From: Methylotenera sp.
GTDB taxonomy: Bacteria; Pseudomonadota; Gammaproteobacteria; Burkholderiales; Methylophilaceae
Assembly (NCBI GenBank): GCA_009693255.1
Contig: SHXQ01000001.1
Location: forward strand, 62,001-126,000
Direction of reading: 5' to 3'
DNA: 64,000 bases
The position numbers and the translations under genes were made by a program. The notes under the pieces were generated by a model. It was not told the origin of the DNA. It worked only from the letters and a program-made list of their open reading frames with translations, and did no database searches. Below are positions 36,909 to 47,886 of the stretch, in pieces (position 1 is the first letter of the stretch; each line of letters begins with the position of its first letter).

Positions 36909-37528
36909 TTGTGCTGGCATACGGCCATTTTGACTGCTGTTCTTTTCACGCTATGCAGACAGTGCCGGCATAGCGTGAAGTGGAAAGGCGACAAAGGCGT
37001 TACGCACTATGGCGATAGCGTTCCCGCGCAATATGCAAATCGTGAAAGTTGGGAAATGAGTAAACAAGGCATTACACTAAAACGTAATAAGCCGATGAAT
37101 GTGCAAGATCAAGCAATTGAGGCGGCTAAGCTGGCGCAAGATAAGAAAAGATAAAGCGCCTTGTAGGCGCCTTTGGCAGCGCCAATGAAATTGATTTGGC
37201 GCGTGGCCGCAACTTGCAACTTGACCTAGATGAGATTGAAAGTTTACAGCTACAAACCAAAAATAATTTAAAGAAGCAGGCTGAAAATCAAAGCCACGCA
37301 AATAGCTATATTAAGAAGAATAAACCCATCCCAGCGGACCTAAGTGCGGAAATTAAAAACAATCAAGCTGAAGTTGCAAAGCAAGAACTACAAATCAATG
37401 CGCGTAAAGAGACCTTGGAAAAGACCCGTAGCCATTTTAAGGAGGACAAAATTCGCTTCAATGTGCTTAAAAACAAGGCGAACCAAGTGAACACCTTAGC
37501 TGAAACACCATCAAGCACTAAGCCGTAA
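36909..37528 (+). pseudogene. Broken DUF4124-domain gene
   Basis: DUF4124 proteins are exported proteins of unknown function, common in betaproteobacteria. The DUF4124 core is readable as VKWKGDKGVTHYGDSVPAQY, then SKQGITLKRNK, ending in a stop at 37154. The rest of the protein resumes two frames over as LVGAFGSANEIDLARGRN and a coiled-coil-like Lys/Glu/Gln-rich tail to 37528. The signal-peptide region before the core is also scrambled. At least two frameshifts near 37141-37162 and damage near 36945-36980 separate the pieces. Its 3' end runs 11 bp into gatB. Confidence 0.78.
36947..36977. repeat. Perfect inverted repeat inside the DUF4124 pseudogene
   Basis: The arms CACGCTATGC (36947-36956) and GCATAGCGTG (36968-36977) are perfectly complementary around an 11-base loop. 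It sits exactly where the signal peptide coding sequence loses its frame. Confidence 0.6.
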
Positions 37529-38966
37529 GTTTCTTCTTCAGTATGTCGTTGACTTGTGCTGGGTTGGCTTTACCTTTTGAGGCTTTCATGGCTTGACCAA
37601 CTAGGGCATTAAAGGCTTTTTCTTTACCAGCTTTAAATTCTTCCACCATCGCCGCATTAGCCGCGAGGACTTCATCAATAATGGCTTCAATTGCAACGCT
37701 ATCAGATTCTTGTTTTAGCCCTTTTGCCACAATAATACTATCTACATCGCCTTCAGCGCACCACATTGCCTCAAATACTTGTTTGGCCGCATTGTTCGAA
37801 ATTGTCCCATCGGCAATGCGTTTTAATAGTTGCGCAAGTTGTTGTGCGCTGATAGGCGAAGCATTGATATTTTTATCTTCGGTATTTAATTTAGCCGAGA
37901 TGCTTCCCATCACCCAGTTAGCCACTTGCTTAGGCCCGGCACCAGCATTGACTGTAGCCACAAAATAATCGGCTAAGTCACGTGAGGTGGTTAGGGCGTT
38001 AGCATCGTAACTTGATAAGCCATACTGCACTTCTAGGCGTGCCTTCATGGCTTCTGGCAGTTCTGGCATAGCAGCACTGATTCGCGCTTTGTCCGCCTCA
38101 GTAATGATTAAAGGCAATAAATCTGGATCTGGAAAATAGCGGTAGTCATTAGCCTCTTCTTTGCTCCGCATGGCACGTGTTTCGCCGGTATCTGGGTTAA
38201 ATAGAACGGTGGCCTGTTGAATTTTACCGCCATCTTCTAGCGTTTCAATTTGCCAGCGGGTTTCGTATTCGATGGCTTGCGTCATGAATTTGAATGAGTT
38301 GAGATTTTTAATTTCTCGGCGTGTGCCTAGTGCTTCTGAACCTTTAGGGCGCACCGACACGTTGACATCGCATCGAAAACTGCCTTCTTGCATGTTGCCG
38401 TCGCAAATACCTATCCATTGTACGAGCTCATGTAGTTTTTTTGCGTAAGCCACGGCCTCGGCGGCAGAACGCATATCAGGCTCGGTGACGATTTCAAGCA
38501 ATGGCGTACCCGCTCGATTAAGGTCTATGCCGCTCATGCCTTCAACGGCGCCATGTACAGATTTACCCGCATCTTCTTCTAAATGCGCACGCGTAATGTT
38601 GACTACTTTTTCATAAGCCGCGAGTTTGCCTTGTGCGGGCACTTGTATGCTCACCGCACCCTTACCGACCACAGGGAGTTCAAATTGACTAATTTGGTAG
38701 CCTTTGGGTAAGTCTGGATAGAAATAATTTTTACGGGCAAATACTGAGCGTGGCGCAATTTCAGCATTAATCGCTAGACCAAATTTAATGGCACAATGTA
38801 CGGCTTGCTTGTTGAGTACTGGCAATACGCCAGGCAAGGCAAGGCTCACCTCACAAGCTTGGGTGTTAGGCTCTGCACCATACCTGACTGAAGCGCCTGA
38901 AAAAATCTTAGTATTTGTTTGCAGTTGGGTGTGCGTTTCTAACCCAATAACGACTTCCCATTCCAT
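37518..38966 (-). CDS. gatB: Asp-tRNA(Asn)/Glu-tRNA(Gln) amidotransferase subunit B
   Basis: GatB binds the misacylated tRNA and phosphorylates the Glu or Asp moiety. The 482-residue protein has the N-terminal catalytic cradle ([50 protein letters not shown]) and the C-terminal Yqey/tail domain ([20 protein letters not shown]). Its start overlaps the gatA stop by one base (TAATG on the minus strand). The 3' end overlaps the DUF4124 remnant. Confidence 0.97.
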   Translation of the reverse strand: MEWEVVIGLETHTQLQTNTKIFSGASVRYGAEPNTQACEVSLALPGVLPVLNKQAVHCAIKFGLAINAEIAPRSVFARKNYFYPDLPKGYQISQFELPVVGKGAVSIQVPAQGKLAAYEKVVNITRAHLEEDAGKSVHGAVEGMSGIDLNRAGTPLLEIVTEPDMRSAAEAVAYAKKLHELVQWIGICDGNMQEGSFRCDVNVSVRPKGSEALGTRREIKNLNSFKFMTQAIEYETRWQIETLEDGGKIQQATVLFNPDTGETRAMRSKEEANDYRYFPDPDLLPLIITEADKARISAAMPELPEAMKARLEVQYGLSSYDANALTTSRDLADYFVATVNAGAGPKQVANWVMGSISAKLNTEDKNINASPISAQQLAQLLKRIADGTISNNAAKQVFEAMWCAEGDVDSIIVAKGLKQESDSVAIEAIIDEVLAANAAMVEEFKAGKEKAFNALVGQAMKASKGKANPAQVNDILKKKLTA

Positions 38967-40465
38967 TATGTTATTCCTTCAGGCATATTCAAATTTGGTG
39001 CTTGCGTATGCCAATCTGTCACTTGTTGATATTGGTGCGCTACGTTCAGCATGCGTGCTTCATCAAAATAATTACCGATAATTTGCAAGCCTACCGGCAA
39101 TGTTTTGCCATCAACACTTTGAGAAAAACCGGCCGGTACACTCATGCCTGGTAAGCCTGCCAAATTGGTTGAGATGGTATAAATATCTTGTAAATACATG
39201 GCAACAGGATCATCTACTTTTTCACCGGCTTTAAAGGCGGTTGATGGTGCGGCTGGACCCATAATCACATCACATTGTTTAAATGCTTCAACAAAGTCTT
39301 GGGCAATTAAACGGCGAATTTGTTGTGCTTTTAAATAGTAGGCGTCGTAATAGCCGGCACTTAAGACATAAGTACCAATTAGGATTCGGCGTTTAACTTC
39401 AGCACCAAAGCCTTCAGCACGGCTCTTGCAATACATGTCCATTAAATCGGTATATTCGGCAGCTCGGTGACCATAGCGAACGCCGTCATAGCGCGATAAA
39501 TTACTAGAAGCTTCTGCGGGTGCTAATACGTAGTACACGGGAATGGATAAGCCGGTATTGGGTAGTGATATTTCTATAATTTCAGCGCCGAGTTTTTTGT
39601 ATTCGGCAATGGCGTTTTCAATGACTTTACCCACGTCGGCATCTAGGCCTTCGGCAAAAAATTCTTTAGGTAAGCCAATTCTTAGGCCACGCAGTGGCTG
39701 ATGCAAAGCACTGCTGTAATCTTCTTTTTCGCGATTTAAGCTAGTAGAATCGCGTTCATCAAAACCTGCCATGACATTCATCATTAAAGCGCAGTCTTCA
39801 GCGCTTTTGGCCATCGGTCCGGCTTGGTCTAGTGAGGAAGCAAAAGCAATCATGCCAAAACGAGAAACCACGCCGTAAGTTGGTTTTAAGCCAGTAAATC
39901 CGCATAATGAAGCGGGTTGACGAATGGAGCCGCCAGTATCCGTACCCGTTGCCGCCGCACAAAGTCGTGCTGCCACTGCCGCAGCGCTGCCGCCACTACT
40001 ACCACCAGGCACACGGTCAAAACTCCAGGGATTTTTTACGCCGCCAAAGTAGCTGGTTTCATTGGATGAGCCCATCGCAAATTCATCCATATTGGTTTTG
40101 CCCAAATTGACTGCGCCGGCAGCATCGAAGAGCGTAATGACGTGGGCGTCATAAGGCGCGATGAAATTGGCCAGCATTTTAGAGCCGCAAGTGGTCTGCC
40201 AGCCTTTGGCACAAAAAATATCTTTTTGTGCAATCGGTATGCCAGTGAGTGGCGCTGCGTTGCCTGCGGCAATGCGAGCATCAGCGGCTTTTGCTTGCGC
40301 CAGCGTTTTACCTTCATCTAAAGCAATATAGGCGTTGATGCTGGGGTTGTATTGTTGGATACGATGCAAAAACATTTGCGTGAGTTCAACGCTAGAAATT
40401 TTTTTGCTTTGGAGCAGGTCTCCAAATTGCTTTAAACTAAGGTTGGTTAAGTGGCTATTCGACAT
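38966..40465 (-). CDS. gatA: Asp-tRNA(Asn)/Glu-tRNA(Gln) amidotransferase subunit A
   Basis: GatA is the amidase that releases ammonia from glutamine. The 499-residue protein has the amidase signature with the Ser-cisSer-Lys triad: [12 protein letters not shown] (Lys), [18 protein letters not shown] and [16 protein letters not shown] (nucleophile Ser). It lies 2 bp after gatC and overlaps gatB by one base, forming a tight operon. Confidence 0.97.
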   Translation of the reverse strand: MSNSHLTNLSLKQFGDLLQSKKISSVELTQMFLHRIQQYNPSINAYIALDEGKTLAQAKAADARIAAGNAAPLTGIPIAQKDIFCAKGWQTTCGSKMLANFIAPYDAHVITLFDAAGAVNLGKTNMDEFAMGSSNETSYFGGVKNPWSFDRVPGGSSGGSAAAVAARLCAAATGTDTGGSIRQPASLCGFTGLKPTYGVVSRFGMIAFASSLDQAGPMAKSAEDCALMMNVMAGFDERDSTSLNREKEDYSSALHQPLRGLRIGLPKEFFAEGLDADVGKVIENAIAEYKKLGAEIIEISLPNTGLSIPVYYVLAPAEASSNLSRYDGVRYGHRAAEYTDLMDMYCKSRAEGFGAEVKRRILIGTYVLSAGYYDAYYLKAQQIRRLIAQDFVEAFKQCDVIMGPAAPSTAFKAGEKVDDPVAMYLQDIYTISTNLAGLPGMSVPAGFSQSVDGKTLPVGLQIIGNYFDEARMLNVAHQYQQVTDWHTQAPNLNMPEGIT

Positions 40466-40467
40466 AA

Positions 40468-40782
40468 TTATTCGATTACTTTAGGAACAAGATAGAGGCC
40501 GTCTGCGATTGCCTGTTGCGTGGAGTGATTACCGAGTAAGGGCGCATTTTTTTGAAATTCGTCGCGCTGATTGGTTTTAGTCACCACGTCATCACGCAAA
40601 CGCTGGCTTAATTCTTGCGAGTGCGACATGGGGACGATGCCGGTAGTGTCGACCGCCTGCATTTGTTCTATCAAGCCCAAAATGCCAGTCAGCTTAATGA
40701 GTGTGGCATTAACGTCGGTATCACTAATCTCAATGCGCGCTAGATGTGCGACTTTTTTAATATCTTCAATGCTTAATGCCAT
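40468..40782 (-). CDS. gatC: Asp-tRNA(Asn)/Glu-tRNA(Gln) amidotransferase subunit C
   Basis: GatC is the small subunit that wraps GatA and GatB. The 104-residue protein shows the family start [16 protein letters not shown], the central [19 protein letters not shown] and a C-terminal YLVPKVIE. It is the first gene of gatCAB and divergent from mreB across 259 bp. Confidence 0.95.
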   Translation of the reverse strand: MALSIEDIKKVAHLARIEISDTDVNATLIKLTGILGLIEQMQAVDTTGIVPMSHSQELSQRLRDDVVTKTNQRDEFQKNAPLLGNHSTQQAIADGLYLVPKVIE

Positions 40783-40927
40783 GCTTCAATGATCCGAAAT
40801 TTAAATGGAGCGACCGATAGCCGAACCTTAGTTTATGGTTTTGTTTTGCAGTGTGTAACTTTTGCCTTGCTTTGCGCCCCATTGTTTATAGTGGTTTATT
40901 TGCAATTAAGTTTAAATCACATCTTAA

Positions 40928-42085
<1,158 letters not shown>

Positions 42086-42140
42086 GCGGCGCTTAAATTT
42101 CGCTAGATTTTAGGGGAAATTTTAAGTGTAAGGGTAGTTC

Positions 42141-42172
42141 AATTTAGGCCGTGTATGCGGCCTAAATTTCTT
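42141..42172 (+). terminator. Hairpin between mreB and mreC, likely (partial) terminator
   Basis: A perfect 11-bp stem, AATTTAGGCCG (42141-42151) and CGGCCTAAATT (42158-42168), with a 6-base loop, is followed by TCTTG. It lies 56 bp after mreB and 125 bp before mreC, so it may lower expression of the downstream mreCD genes relative to mreB. Confidence 0.65.
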
Positions 42173-42292
42173 GATAAACGCTTAAGTCAAATGCACTATT
42201 GGGCTGTAGATTACCATTTAAAATCTATATTTTATGCAATAAAACTTCAGGGTATCTTTGATCAATCACAGATATTGAGCCTAGCTTAACTA

Positions 42293-43300
42293 ATGGCACG
42301 CCGTTTTAATAACAGAATTGAGCAGCAAGCCCCGGCATTTTTTGTGCGTGGCCCTAGTGCATTTGCACGCCTAGCTTTTTTCTCCGCCTTATCGCTAGTC
42401 TTGATGGTAGCTGACTCGCGTTTGCAATATTTGACTAGTGTGCGCCAAAGCTTGCAAACGCTATTGCATCCGCTACAGCTCTTAGCAAACACGCCATCAC
42501 AACTTTATCGTGACGCGGGGGAGTATTTTTCAGCGCATGATTACCTGTTAAAAGAAAATCGCCAGCTAAAGCAGTCCGTGCTCAAGCAAGATATCGAGCT
42601 ACAAAAACTCAACACCCTTGCGCTAGAAAATGAGCATCTTCGCCAGTTGCTACAGGCCAATAAAAGCATGGCGAGAAGTAGCGTGGCGGCAGAAATTATG
42701 CATGTAGGGCGAGATCTATTCAGCAGAAAAGTGATGATCAATCGTGGAGAAACGCACAAAATTAATGCGGGTGAAGCGGTGGTAGATGCCGCGGGCGTGA
42801 TTGGTCAAGTAACGCGCACTTATCCATTAAGCAGTGAAGTGACGCTTATTACGGATAAGTCTTTGGCTATTCCGATACAAATAGAGCGCAACGGTTTACG
42901 TGCCATTGCTTTTGGACATGGGCGTGATAGCACCTTAGATTTGCCTTATTTGCCAGCAAATGTCGATATCAAACGCGGCGATCGATTGGTTACTTCTGGT
43001 ATTGATGGTGTTTATCCTACAGGTCTTGCTGTTGCCACTGTTTCACAAATTGTGGTTACCCCGGACTCACCTTTCGCACGTATCGTTTGCATCCCTACTG
43101 GTGGCGTGGAAAACCATAGGCAAGTGCTTGTGGTTAGCATTCCCCATCTAGCGGAGTTAGCTGAAAGCCAGTCTGTTACACAGCAAGAGTCAAAATCAAC
43201 AGATACTAAATCAGCAGTAAAAATACTGCCGGTAAAAGTTCAGAAAAAGCCAACAGCAGCGCTGTCAGGTAATGCGGGTAAACGCCATGCAGCCGAATAA
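42293..43300 (+). CDS. mreC: Rod shape-determining protein MreC
   Basis: MreC is the periplasmic scaffold of the elongasome. The 335-residue protein has one membrane helix near the N terminus (ARLAFFSALSLVLMVADS), a coiled coil at about 70-120 (LKENRQLKQSVLKQDIELQK) and a beta-rich domain with MINRGETHKINAGEAVVDAAG and LVTSGIDGVYPTGLAVATV. A Lys/Ser-rich C-terminal tail follows. It overlaps mreD by 14 bp. Confidence 0.95.
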   Translation: MARRFNNRIEQQAPAFFVRGPSAFARLAFFSALSLVLMVADSRLQYLTSVRQSLQTLLHPLQLLANTPSQLYRDAGEYFSAHDYLLKENRQLKQSVLKQDIELQKLNTLALENEHLRQLLQANKSMARSSVAAEIMHVGRDLFSRKVMINRGETHKINAGEAVVDAAGVIGQVTRTYPLSSEVTLITDKSLAIPIQIERNGLRAIAFGHGRDSTLDLPYLPANVDIKRGDRLVTSGIDGVYPTGLAVATVSQIVVTPDSPFARIVCIPTGGVENHRQVLVVSIPHLAELAESQSVTQQESKSTDTKSAVKILPVKVQKKPTAALSGNAGKRHAAE

Positions 43301-43766
43301 GCTTCAATCTATTTATCTCTCGATCGCCTTGGCTTTTATTTGCTTACTCTTGCCATGGTCAGGATTTTCATTAACCGTGCGTCCTGATTTCATGTTGCTC
43401 GTCATCATATTTTGGCTGATTCGTGCGCCTAATCTATGTAATGTAGGAACGGCATGGTTTGTTGGTTTGCTGGTAGATTTAGCAACAGGGGGTATTTTTG
43501 GTCAATATGCCTTGGCGTACACGGTTACCGCTTTTTTTTCGACAAGTTACCAAAGACGCTTAGTGCTATATAGCGAGATACAGCAATTATTTTATGTGGG
43601 TTTACTCTTAATCATTTCGCAAATAATCTTGCTCATCATTAAAACCTTTTCGGGTGGGCAATTTATAGGCTGGATATACTTTTTACCCAGTATTACTGGC
43701 GTTTTGTTATGGTTTTTGGCGGTCTTGTTTGGTTTAGATATTGGTGCGCGTGCGCGTGATGATTAA
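43287..43766 (+). CDS. mreD: Rod shape-determining protein MreD
   Basis: MreD is a small polytopic inner-membrane protein of the elongasome. The protein (159 residues) has five to six hydrophobic segments, including YLSIALAFICLLLPWSGF and ITGVLLWFLAVLFGLDIG. The conserved MreD core is RPDFMLLVIIFWLIRAP. ATG 43287 (MQPNKLQ) is preferred; the frame extends 15 bp upstream to 43272. Confidence 0.92.
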   Translation: MQPNKLQSIYLSIALAFICLLLPWSGFSLTVRPDFMLLVIIFWLIRAPNLCNVGTAWFVGLLVDLATGGIFGQYALAYTVTAFFSTSYQRRLVLYSEIQQLFYVGLLLIISQIILLIIKTFSGGQFIGWIYFLPSITGVLLWFLAVLFGLDIGARARDD

Positions 43767-43820
43767 TCGCGCTTTTTATCAAAATGGTGCACCTAAAGTC
43801 ATCCTGCTTGGTATTTAAGT

Positions 43821-45770
43821 ATGCGTCCTGAACTTAAAAATTTCCAGCATGAGCAGCATTACTTTAGGCTGAGATTAAGCTTTACGGGCTTTGTTGTGTT
43901 GGGTCTGTTTAGCGTATTAGCTTTTCGATTTTCCTACTTGCAAATTAAACAATACGTGCACTATCAAACGCTGGCGGAAAATAATCGCATTTCACTGGTC
44001 CCCGTTGTGGCTAATCGCGGGCTAATACTGGATAAAAATGGGGTCGTCTTAGCGCACAATTTTTTTGTCTATACCTTAGAAATTACCCCAGCAAAAGTTG
44101 ACGATCTTGAAGCTACCATTGCCAAGGTTAGTAAACTAGTTGAAATTAGTAAGCTCGATAGAAAGCGCTTTAATAAGTTGCGTGGTGAAAGCCGTAACTT
44201 TGAAAGCATCCCCATCCGTACGCATCTTAACGAAATTGAAGCGGCCAGCTTTGCCGTTAATCATTACCGTTTTCCGGGCGTGGAAATAAGGTCTAGATTA
44301 TTTAGACATTACCCTTTAGGCAAGCTAGGCGCGCATATGGTGGGTTACATTGGACGCATCAATGACAATGATTTACTTAACCTTGAAAAAGCGGGCGATT
44401 TGTCTAATTACAAGGGTTCAGACCATGTCGGGAAAAGTGGCGTTGAGCAGTTTTATGAACGCCAATTACACGGCACTACAGGCTTTCAACAGGTGGAAGT
44501 TGATGCCGATGGTAGTGCAGTTCGCGTGATCAGTAGCACCCCACCGGTGCCTGGTAGCAATCTTACCTTATCGATAGACAGTAAATTACAAGAAATTGCT
44601 GAGACCGCTTTCGGTGATAGGCGTGGCGCACTTGTCGCCATTAATCCTAAAACGGGTGAAGTATTAAGTTACGTCAGCCAACCTACCTTTGATCCAAATT
44701 TGTTTGTGGATGGCATTGATGTGGATAACTGGAAATCACTCAATGATTCACTAGACAAGCCCTTAGTGAATCGCCCGGTGCGTGGTATTTATCCACCCGG
44801 CTCTACTTTTAAACCATTTGTTGCTATGGCGGGGCTAGAAAATGGTAGGCGTACGCCACCATTTTCGATTCATGATCCAGGTTACTTTACTTTAGGCAAT
44901 AGTAGTCATCACTATCGAGATTGGAAGCCTGGTGGTCATGGCTCCGTGGATATGCAGCGGGCTATTACCGTTTCATGTGACACTTTTTTTTACGGCTTGG
45001 CACTCGATCTGGGTGTGGAAAAATTAACTGGATTTGTCCGCAATTTTGGCTTTGGTGAGAAGTCTGGGGTCGATATTCAAGGTGAAAATGGCGGACTGTT
45101 GCCGACCCCAGAGTGGAAAATGCGCCGTTACAAGCAGCCTTGGTATCAAGGTGAAACGGTGATTATCGGTATTGGGCAGGGATATACCTTGGTCACGCCA
45201 TTTCAATTGGCGCAAGCCACGGCGACACTAGCCAATAATGGCGTTGCGATGAAACCACACTTAGTGATGAGAATTCAAGAGGCGATTACCGGAGAAAGCC
45301 GGCGCATTGCACCAATAGTGAAAAATAAAATAGCGCTCAAGCCAGAAAATATCGCCATAGTGAGGCAGGGCATGATAGATGTCACATTACCAGGGGGAAC
45401 GGCTGCAAGCGTGGGGGCAAATGCGGCTTATAGTATTGCCGCAAAAACAGGGACAGCCCAAGTGATTGGGATTAAACAGAATGCAAAATACGATATTAGT
45501 AGTATCAATGAACGGCATCGTGATCATGCGCTATTTATTGCTTACGCACCGGCAGACAACCCAAGCATTGCGCTAGCGGTTATTGTTGAAAATGGCGGTC
45601 ATGGCGGTTCGGCTGCGGGACCGATTGCTAGAAAGGTGATGGATTATTATCTATTGGGTCAATCGCCTGCTACTGAACCGACAAAAGAGACTAAGAGCCC
45701 TCCGGTCGTGCATGCCGGACAAAACATAAAGACGCTACAAGCGGCGCCTGAAGAGGAATTGCATGATTAG
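43821..45770 (+). CDS. mrdA: Penicillin-binding protein 2 (peptidoglycan transpeptidase)
   Basis: PBP2 cross-links peptidoglycan during elongation. The 649-residue protein has a membrane helix (FTGFVVLGLFSVLAFRFSYL, about 21-40), a PBP dimerisation domain and a transpeptidase domain with the three motifs: SxxK in PPGSTFKPFVAM, SxN-like SCD in TVSCDTFFYG, and KTGTAQVIG. It overlaps rodA by 8 bp. Confidence 0.96.
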   Translation: MRPELKNFQHEQHYFRLRLSFTGFVVLGLFSVLAFRFSYLQIKQYVHYQTLAENNRISLVPVVANRGLILDKNGVVLAHNFFVYTLEITPAKVDDLEATIAKVSKLVEISKLDRKRFNKLRGESRNFESIPIRTHLNEIEAASFAVNHYRFPGVEIRSRLFRHYPLGKLGAHMVGYIGRINDNDLLNLEKAGDLSNYKGSDHVGKSGVEQFYERQLHGTTGFQQVEVDADGSAVRVISSTPPVPGSNLTLSIDSKLQEIAETAFGDRRGALVAINPKTGEVLSYVSQPTFDPNLFVDGIDVDNWKSLNDSLDKPLVNRPVRGIYPPGSTFKPFVAMAGLENGRRTPPFSIHDPGYFTLGNSSHHYRDWKPGGHGSVDMQRAITVSCDTFFYGLALDLGVEKLTGFVRNFGFGEKSGVDIQGENGGLLPTPEWKMRRYKQPWYQGETVIIGIGQGYTLVTPFQLAQATATLANNGVAMKPHLVMRIQEAITGESRRIAPIVKNKIALKPENIAIVRQGMIDVTLPGGTAASVGANAAYSIAAKTGTAQVIGIKQNAKYDISSINERHRDHALFIAYAPADNPSIALAVIVENGGHGGSAAGPIARKVMDYYLLGQSPATEPTKETKSPPVVHAGQNIKTLQAAPEEELHD

Positions 45771-46857
45771 TCAATTATTAGAGAAATTTATTAAACACAT
45801 CGATTCATTTTTAATGACGTGTTTATTTTTCGCCTTGATGACAGGTCTATTTGTGCTGTATAGCGCATCTGGGCAAGATATTTCACGGGTTTATGCGCAA
45901 GGCGTTAACATTATTGTAGCCTTAAGTTTTATGTGGGTAGCGGCCAATATTGCGCCACATCAACTAGAGCGCATTGCCCTGCCGATTTATGTATTAGCCG
46001 TTTTTCTCTTAATCGCTGTGGAATTGTTTGGTTCCATTAGCCACGGTGCGCAGCGTTGGCTTAATTTAGGCTTCACTAAAATACAGCCTTCTGAAGTGAT
46101 GCGTATTGCTATGCCAATGATGCTTGCTTGGTATTTCTCTAAACAGGAAAGTAAGCCCATGATGCGAAACTTTGTGATCGCTGGCTTATTTTTATTTGTA
46201 CCGGTTGCTTTAATTATGAAACAACCTGATTTAGGGACCTCATTACTGATCACGGCTTCTGGATTTTATGTATTATTTTTAGCCGGCTTAAGCTGGCGCT
46301 TGTTGGTTGGTGGTGTGGTGCTATTTGGAGCATCTATGCCAATACTATGGTCTATGATGCACGATTATCAGCGTCGTCGTATTGAGATTTTATTTGATCC
46401 TAGCCAAGATCCACTGGGTTCTGGCTACCATACCATACAAGCCATTATTGCCATTGGCTCTGGTGGCGCAGTTGGTAAGGGGTGGTTAAATGGCACGCAA
46501 GCACAATTAGACTTTATTCCTGAGCGTACGACGGATTTTATTTTTGCGGTGTTTAGCGAGGAATTTGGACTATTGGGCGATTTACTGCTACTTGGGCTTT
46601 TTACCTTAATTATTTTTCGTGGCCTAGTCATTGCTGCACAGGCGCAAAGTACCTTTGGTCGATTGTTGGCCGGTAGCATCTCGCTCACCTTTTTCACCTA
46701 TGCCTTTGTCAACATGGGCATGGTCAGCGGCATTTTGCCTGTTGTCGGCGTGCCATTGCCCTTGATAAGCTATGGCGGCACCTCTATGGTAATGCTATGT
46801 TTAAGTTTGGGTATTTTGATGAGCATACAAACCCATAAAAAGCTGGTAGCCACTTAA
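45763..46857 (+). CDS. rodA: Rod shape-determining SEDS glycosyltransferase RodA
   Basis: RodA polymerises lipid II into glycan strands together with PBP2. The 364-residue SEDS protein has about ten membrane helices and family motifs GAQRWLNLGFTKIQPSEVMR, MKQPDLGTSLLI, TDFIFAVFSEEFGLLG and VPLPLISYGGTSMV. It overlaps mrdA by 8 bp and shares the last stop base with the rlpA start (TAATG). Confidence 0.97.
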   Translation: MISQLLEKFIKHIDSFLMTCLFFALMTGLFVLYSASGQDISRVYAQGVNIIVALSFMWVAANIAPHQLERIALPIYVLAVFLLIAVELFGSISHGAQRWLNLGFTKIQPSEVMRIAMPMMLAWYFSKQESKPMMRNFVIAGLFLFVPVALIMKQPDLGTSLLITASGFYVLFLAGLSWRLLVGGVVLFGASMPILWSMMHDYQRRRIEILFDPSQDPLGSGYHTIQAIIAIGSGGAVGKGWLNGTQAQLDFIPERTTDFIFAVFSEEFGLLGDLLLLGLFTLIIFRGLVIAAQAQSTFGRLLAGSISLTFFTYAFVNMGMVSGILPVVGVPLPLISYGGTSMVMLCLSLGILMSIQTHKKLVAT

Positions 46858-47864
46858 TGACAAATTTACCAATGATGGCGATGAAAAAAATAGCGCTAAT
46901 TATTAGCATCAGCTTGTTGGCGGCTTGTGCGGGAAATTCTTTTTACACGCCTGCTGTCAAAGTACCCCCCGCAAGTAGTAGCTCAACACCATCAAGCAAA
47001 GACGGCGTTGGCACAAAACCGGGGGCGGGCGGCTATTATTTAGATGATGGTCCTGGCGAAAGTTCCCCCGCTAATATTGATAGCATCCCCAATGCCATAT
47101 TAAAAACAGAGCAACCCTCTACCCGCGCCAACAAACCCTATATGGCCTTAGGTCAGCAATATACGCCCATGACTAGCTATGCCCCCTACAAAAAACAGGG
47201 GGTGGCTTCTTGGTATGGCAAGCGCTATCACGGCAAAAAAACCTCGATTGGTGAAATCTATAACATGTATGCTATGTCTGCCGCGCACACAACATTGCCC
47301 ATTCCAAGTTATGCTAAGGTGACAAACCCAGCTAATGGTCGATTTGTCATCGTACGCATCAACGACAGAGGCCCGTTCAAGGGAGGGCGTTTGATTGACT
47401 TGTCCTACGTGGCCGCTTACCAATTGCGTTTAGTTGATACTGGTAGTGGCTTGGTTGAGGTGGAGACCATAGACACCAGCGCCGAAGCGATGCGGGCAGC
47501 GGCATTGTTGGCTAATGCGACTCAGGAGAATGTAGCGCCAGTCGTTCAAGCTCTGCCGACTGAGCTAGCAACGACTGCCACGCCCGCGAAAACAACTACT
47601 GCCCTTTCAGCAACGGCTATTGAGGCCGCAGGCACGCCGTATTATTTACAAGTGGGTGCTTTTAAAAATAAAATTTATGGCGATATTTTACAGAAAAGAA
47701 TTCAAGATTTAGGTGTCGTTGAAAATGTAAGCGTTGCTAACGTGTATAATAACGGCTTATACCGCGTAAAGCTTGGGCCTTATGCAAGCAAAGAGGAGGC
47801 CGAAAGCTCAGCCGCTAAAATTCGCAGTCAATTAGGCGTGACGGCACTCGTTACTAATCATTAA
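46857..47864 (+). CDS. rlpA: Septal ring lytic transglycosylase RlpA
   Basis: RlpA is an outer-membrane lipoprotein that cleaves denuded glycan strands. The 335-residue protein has a lipoprotein signal ending LLAAC, a double-psi beta-barrel domain (GVASWYGKRYHGKKTSIGE, then VRINDRGPFKGGRLIDLS with the catalytic Asp) and a C-terminal SPOR domain (YYLQVGAFKNKIYGD). The start at 46857 couples to rodA; 46881 (MKKIALI) would also give a good signal peptide. Confidence 0.94.
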   Translation: MTNLPMMAMKKIALIISISLLAACAGNSFYTPAVKVPPASSSSTPSSKDGVGTKPGAGGYYLDDGPGESSPANIDSIPNAILKTEQPSTRANKPYMALGQQYTPMTSYAPYKKQGVASWYGKRYHGKKTSIGEIYNMYAMSAAHTTLPIPSYAKVTNPANGRFVIVRINDRGPFKGGRLIDLSYVAAYQLRLVDTGSGLVEVETIDTSAEAMRAAALLANATQENVAPVVQALPTELATTATPAKTTTALSATAIEAAGTPYYLQVGAFKNKIYGDILQKRIQDLGVVENVSVANVYNNGLYRVKLGPYASKEEAESSAAKIRSQLGVTALVTNH

Positions 47865-47886
47865 ATCACACTCGACACCACTCACC

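Noticed and set aside
36909..37154. 81-codon frame as an intact small DUF4124 protein
   Set aside because: Its first residues are a frameshifted signal peptide and the protein's tail continues in another frame just downstream, so it is a piece of a broken gene.
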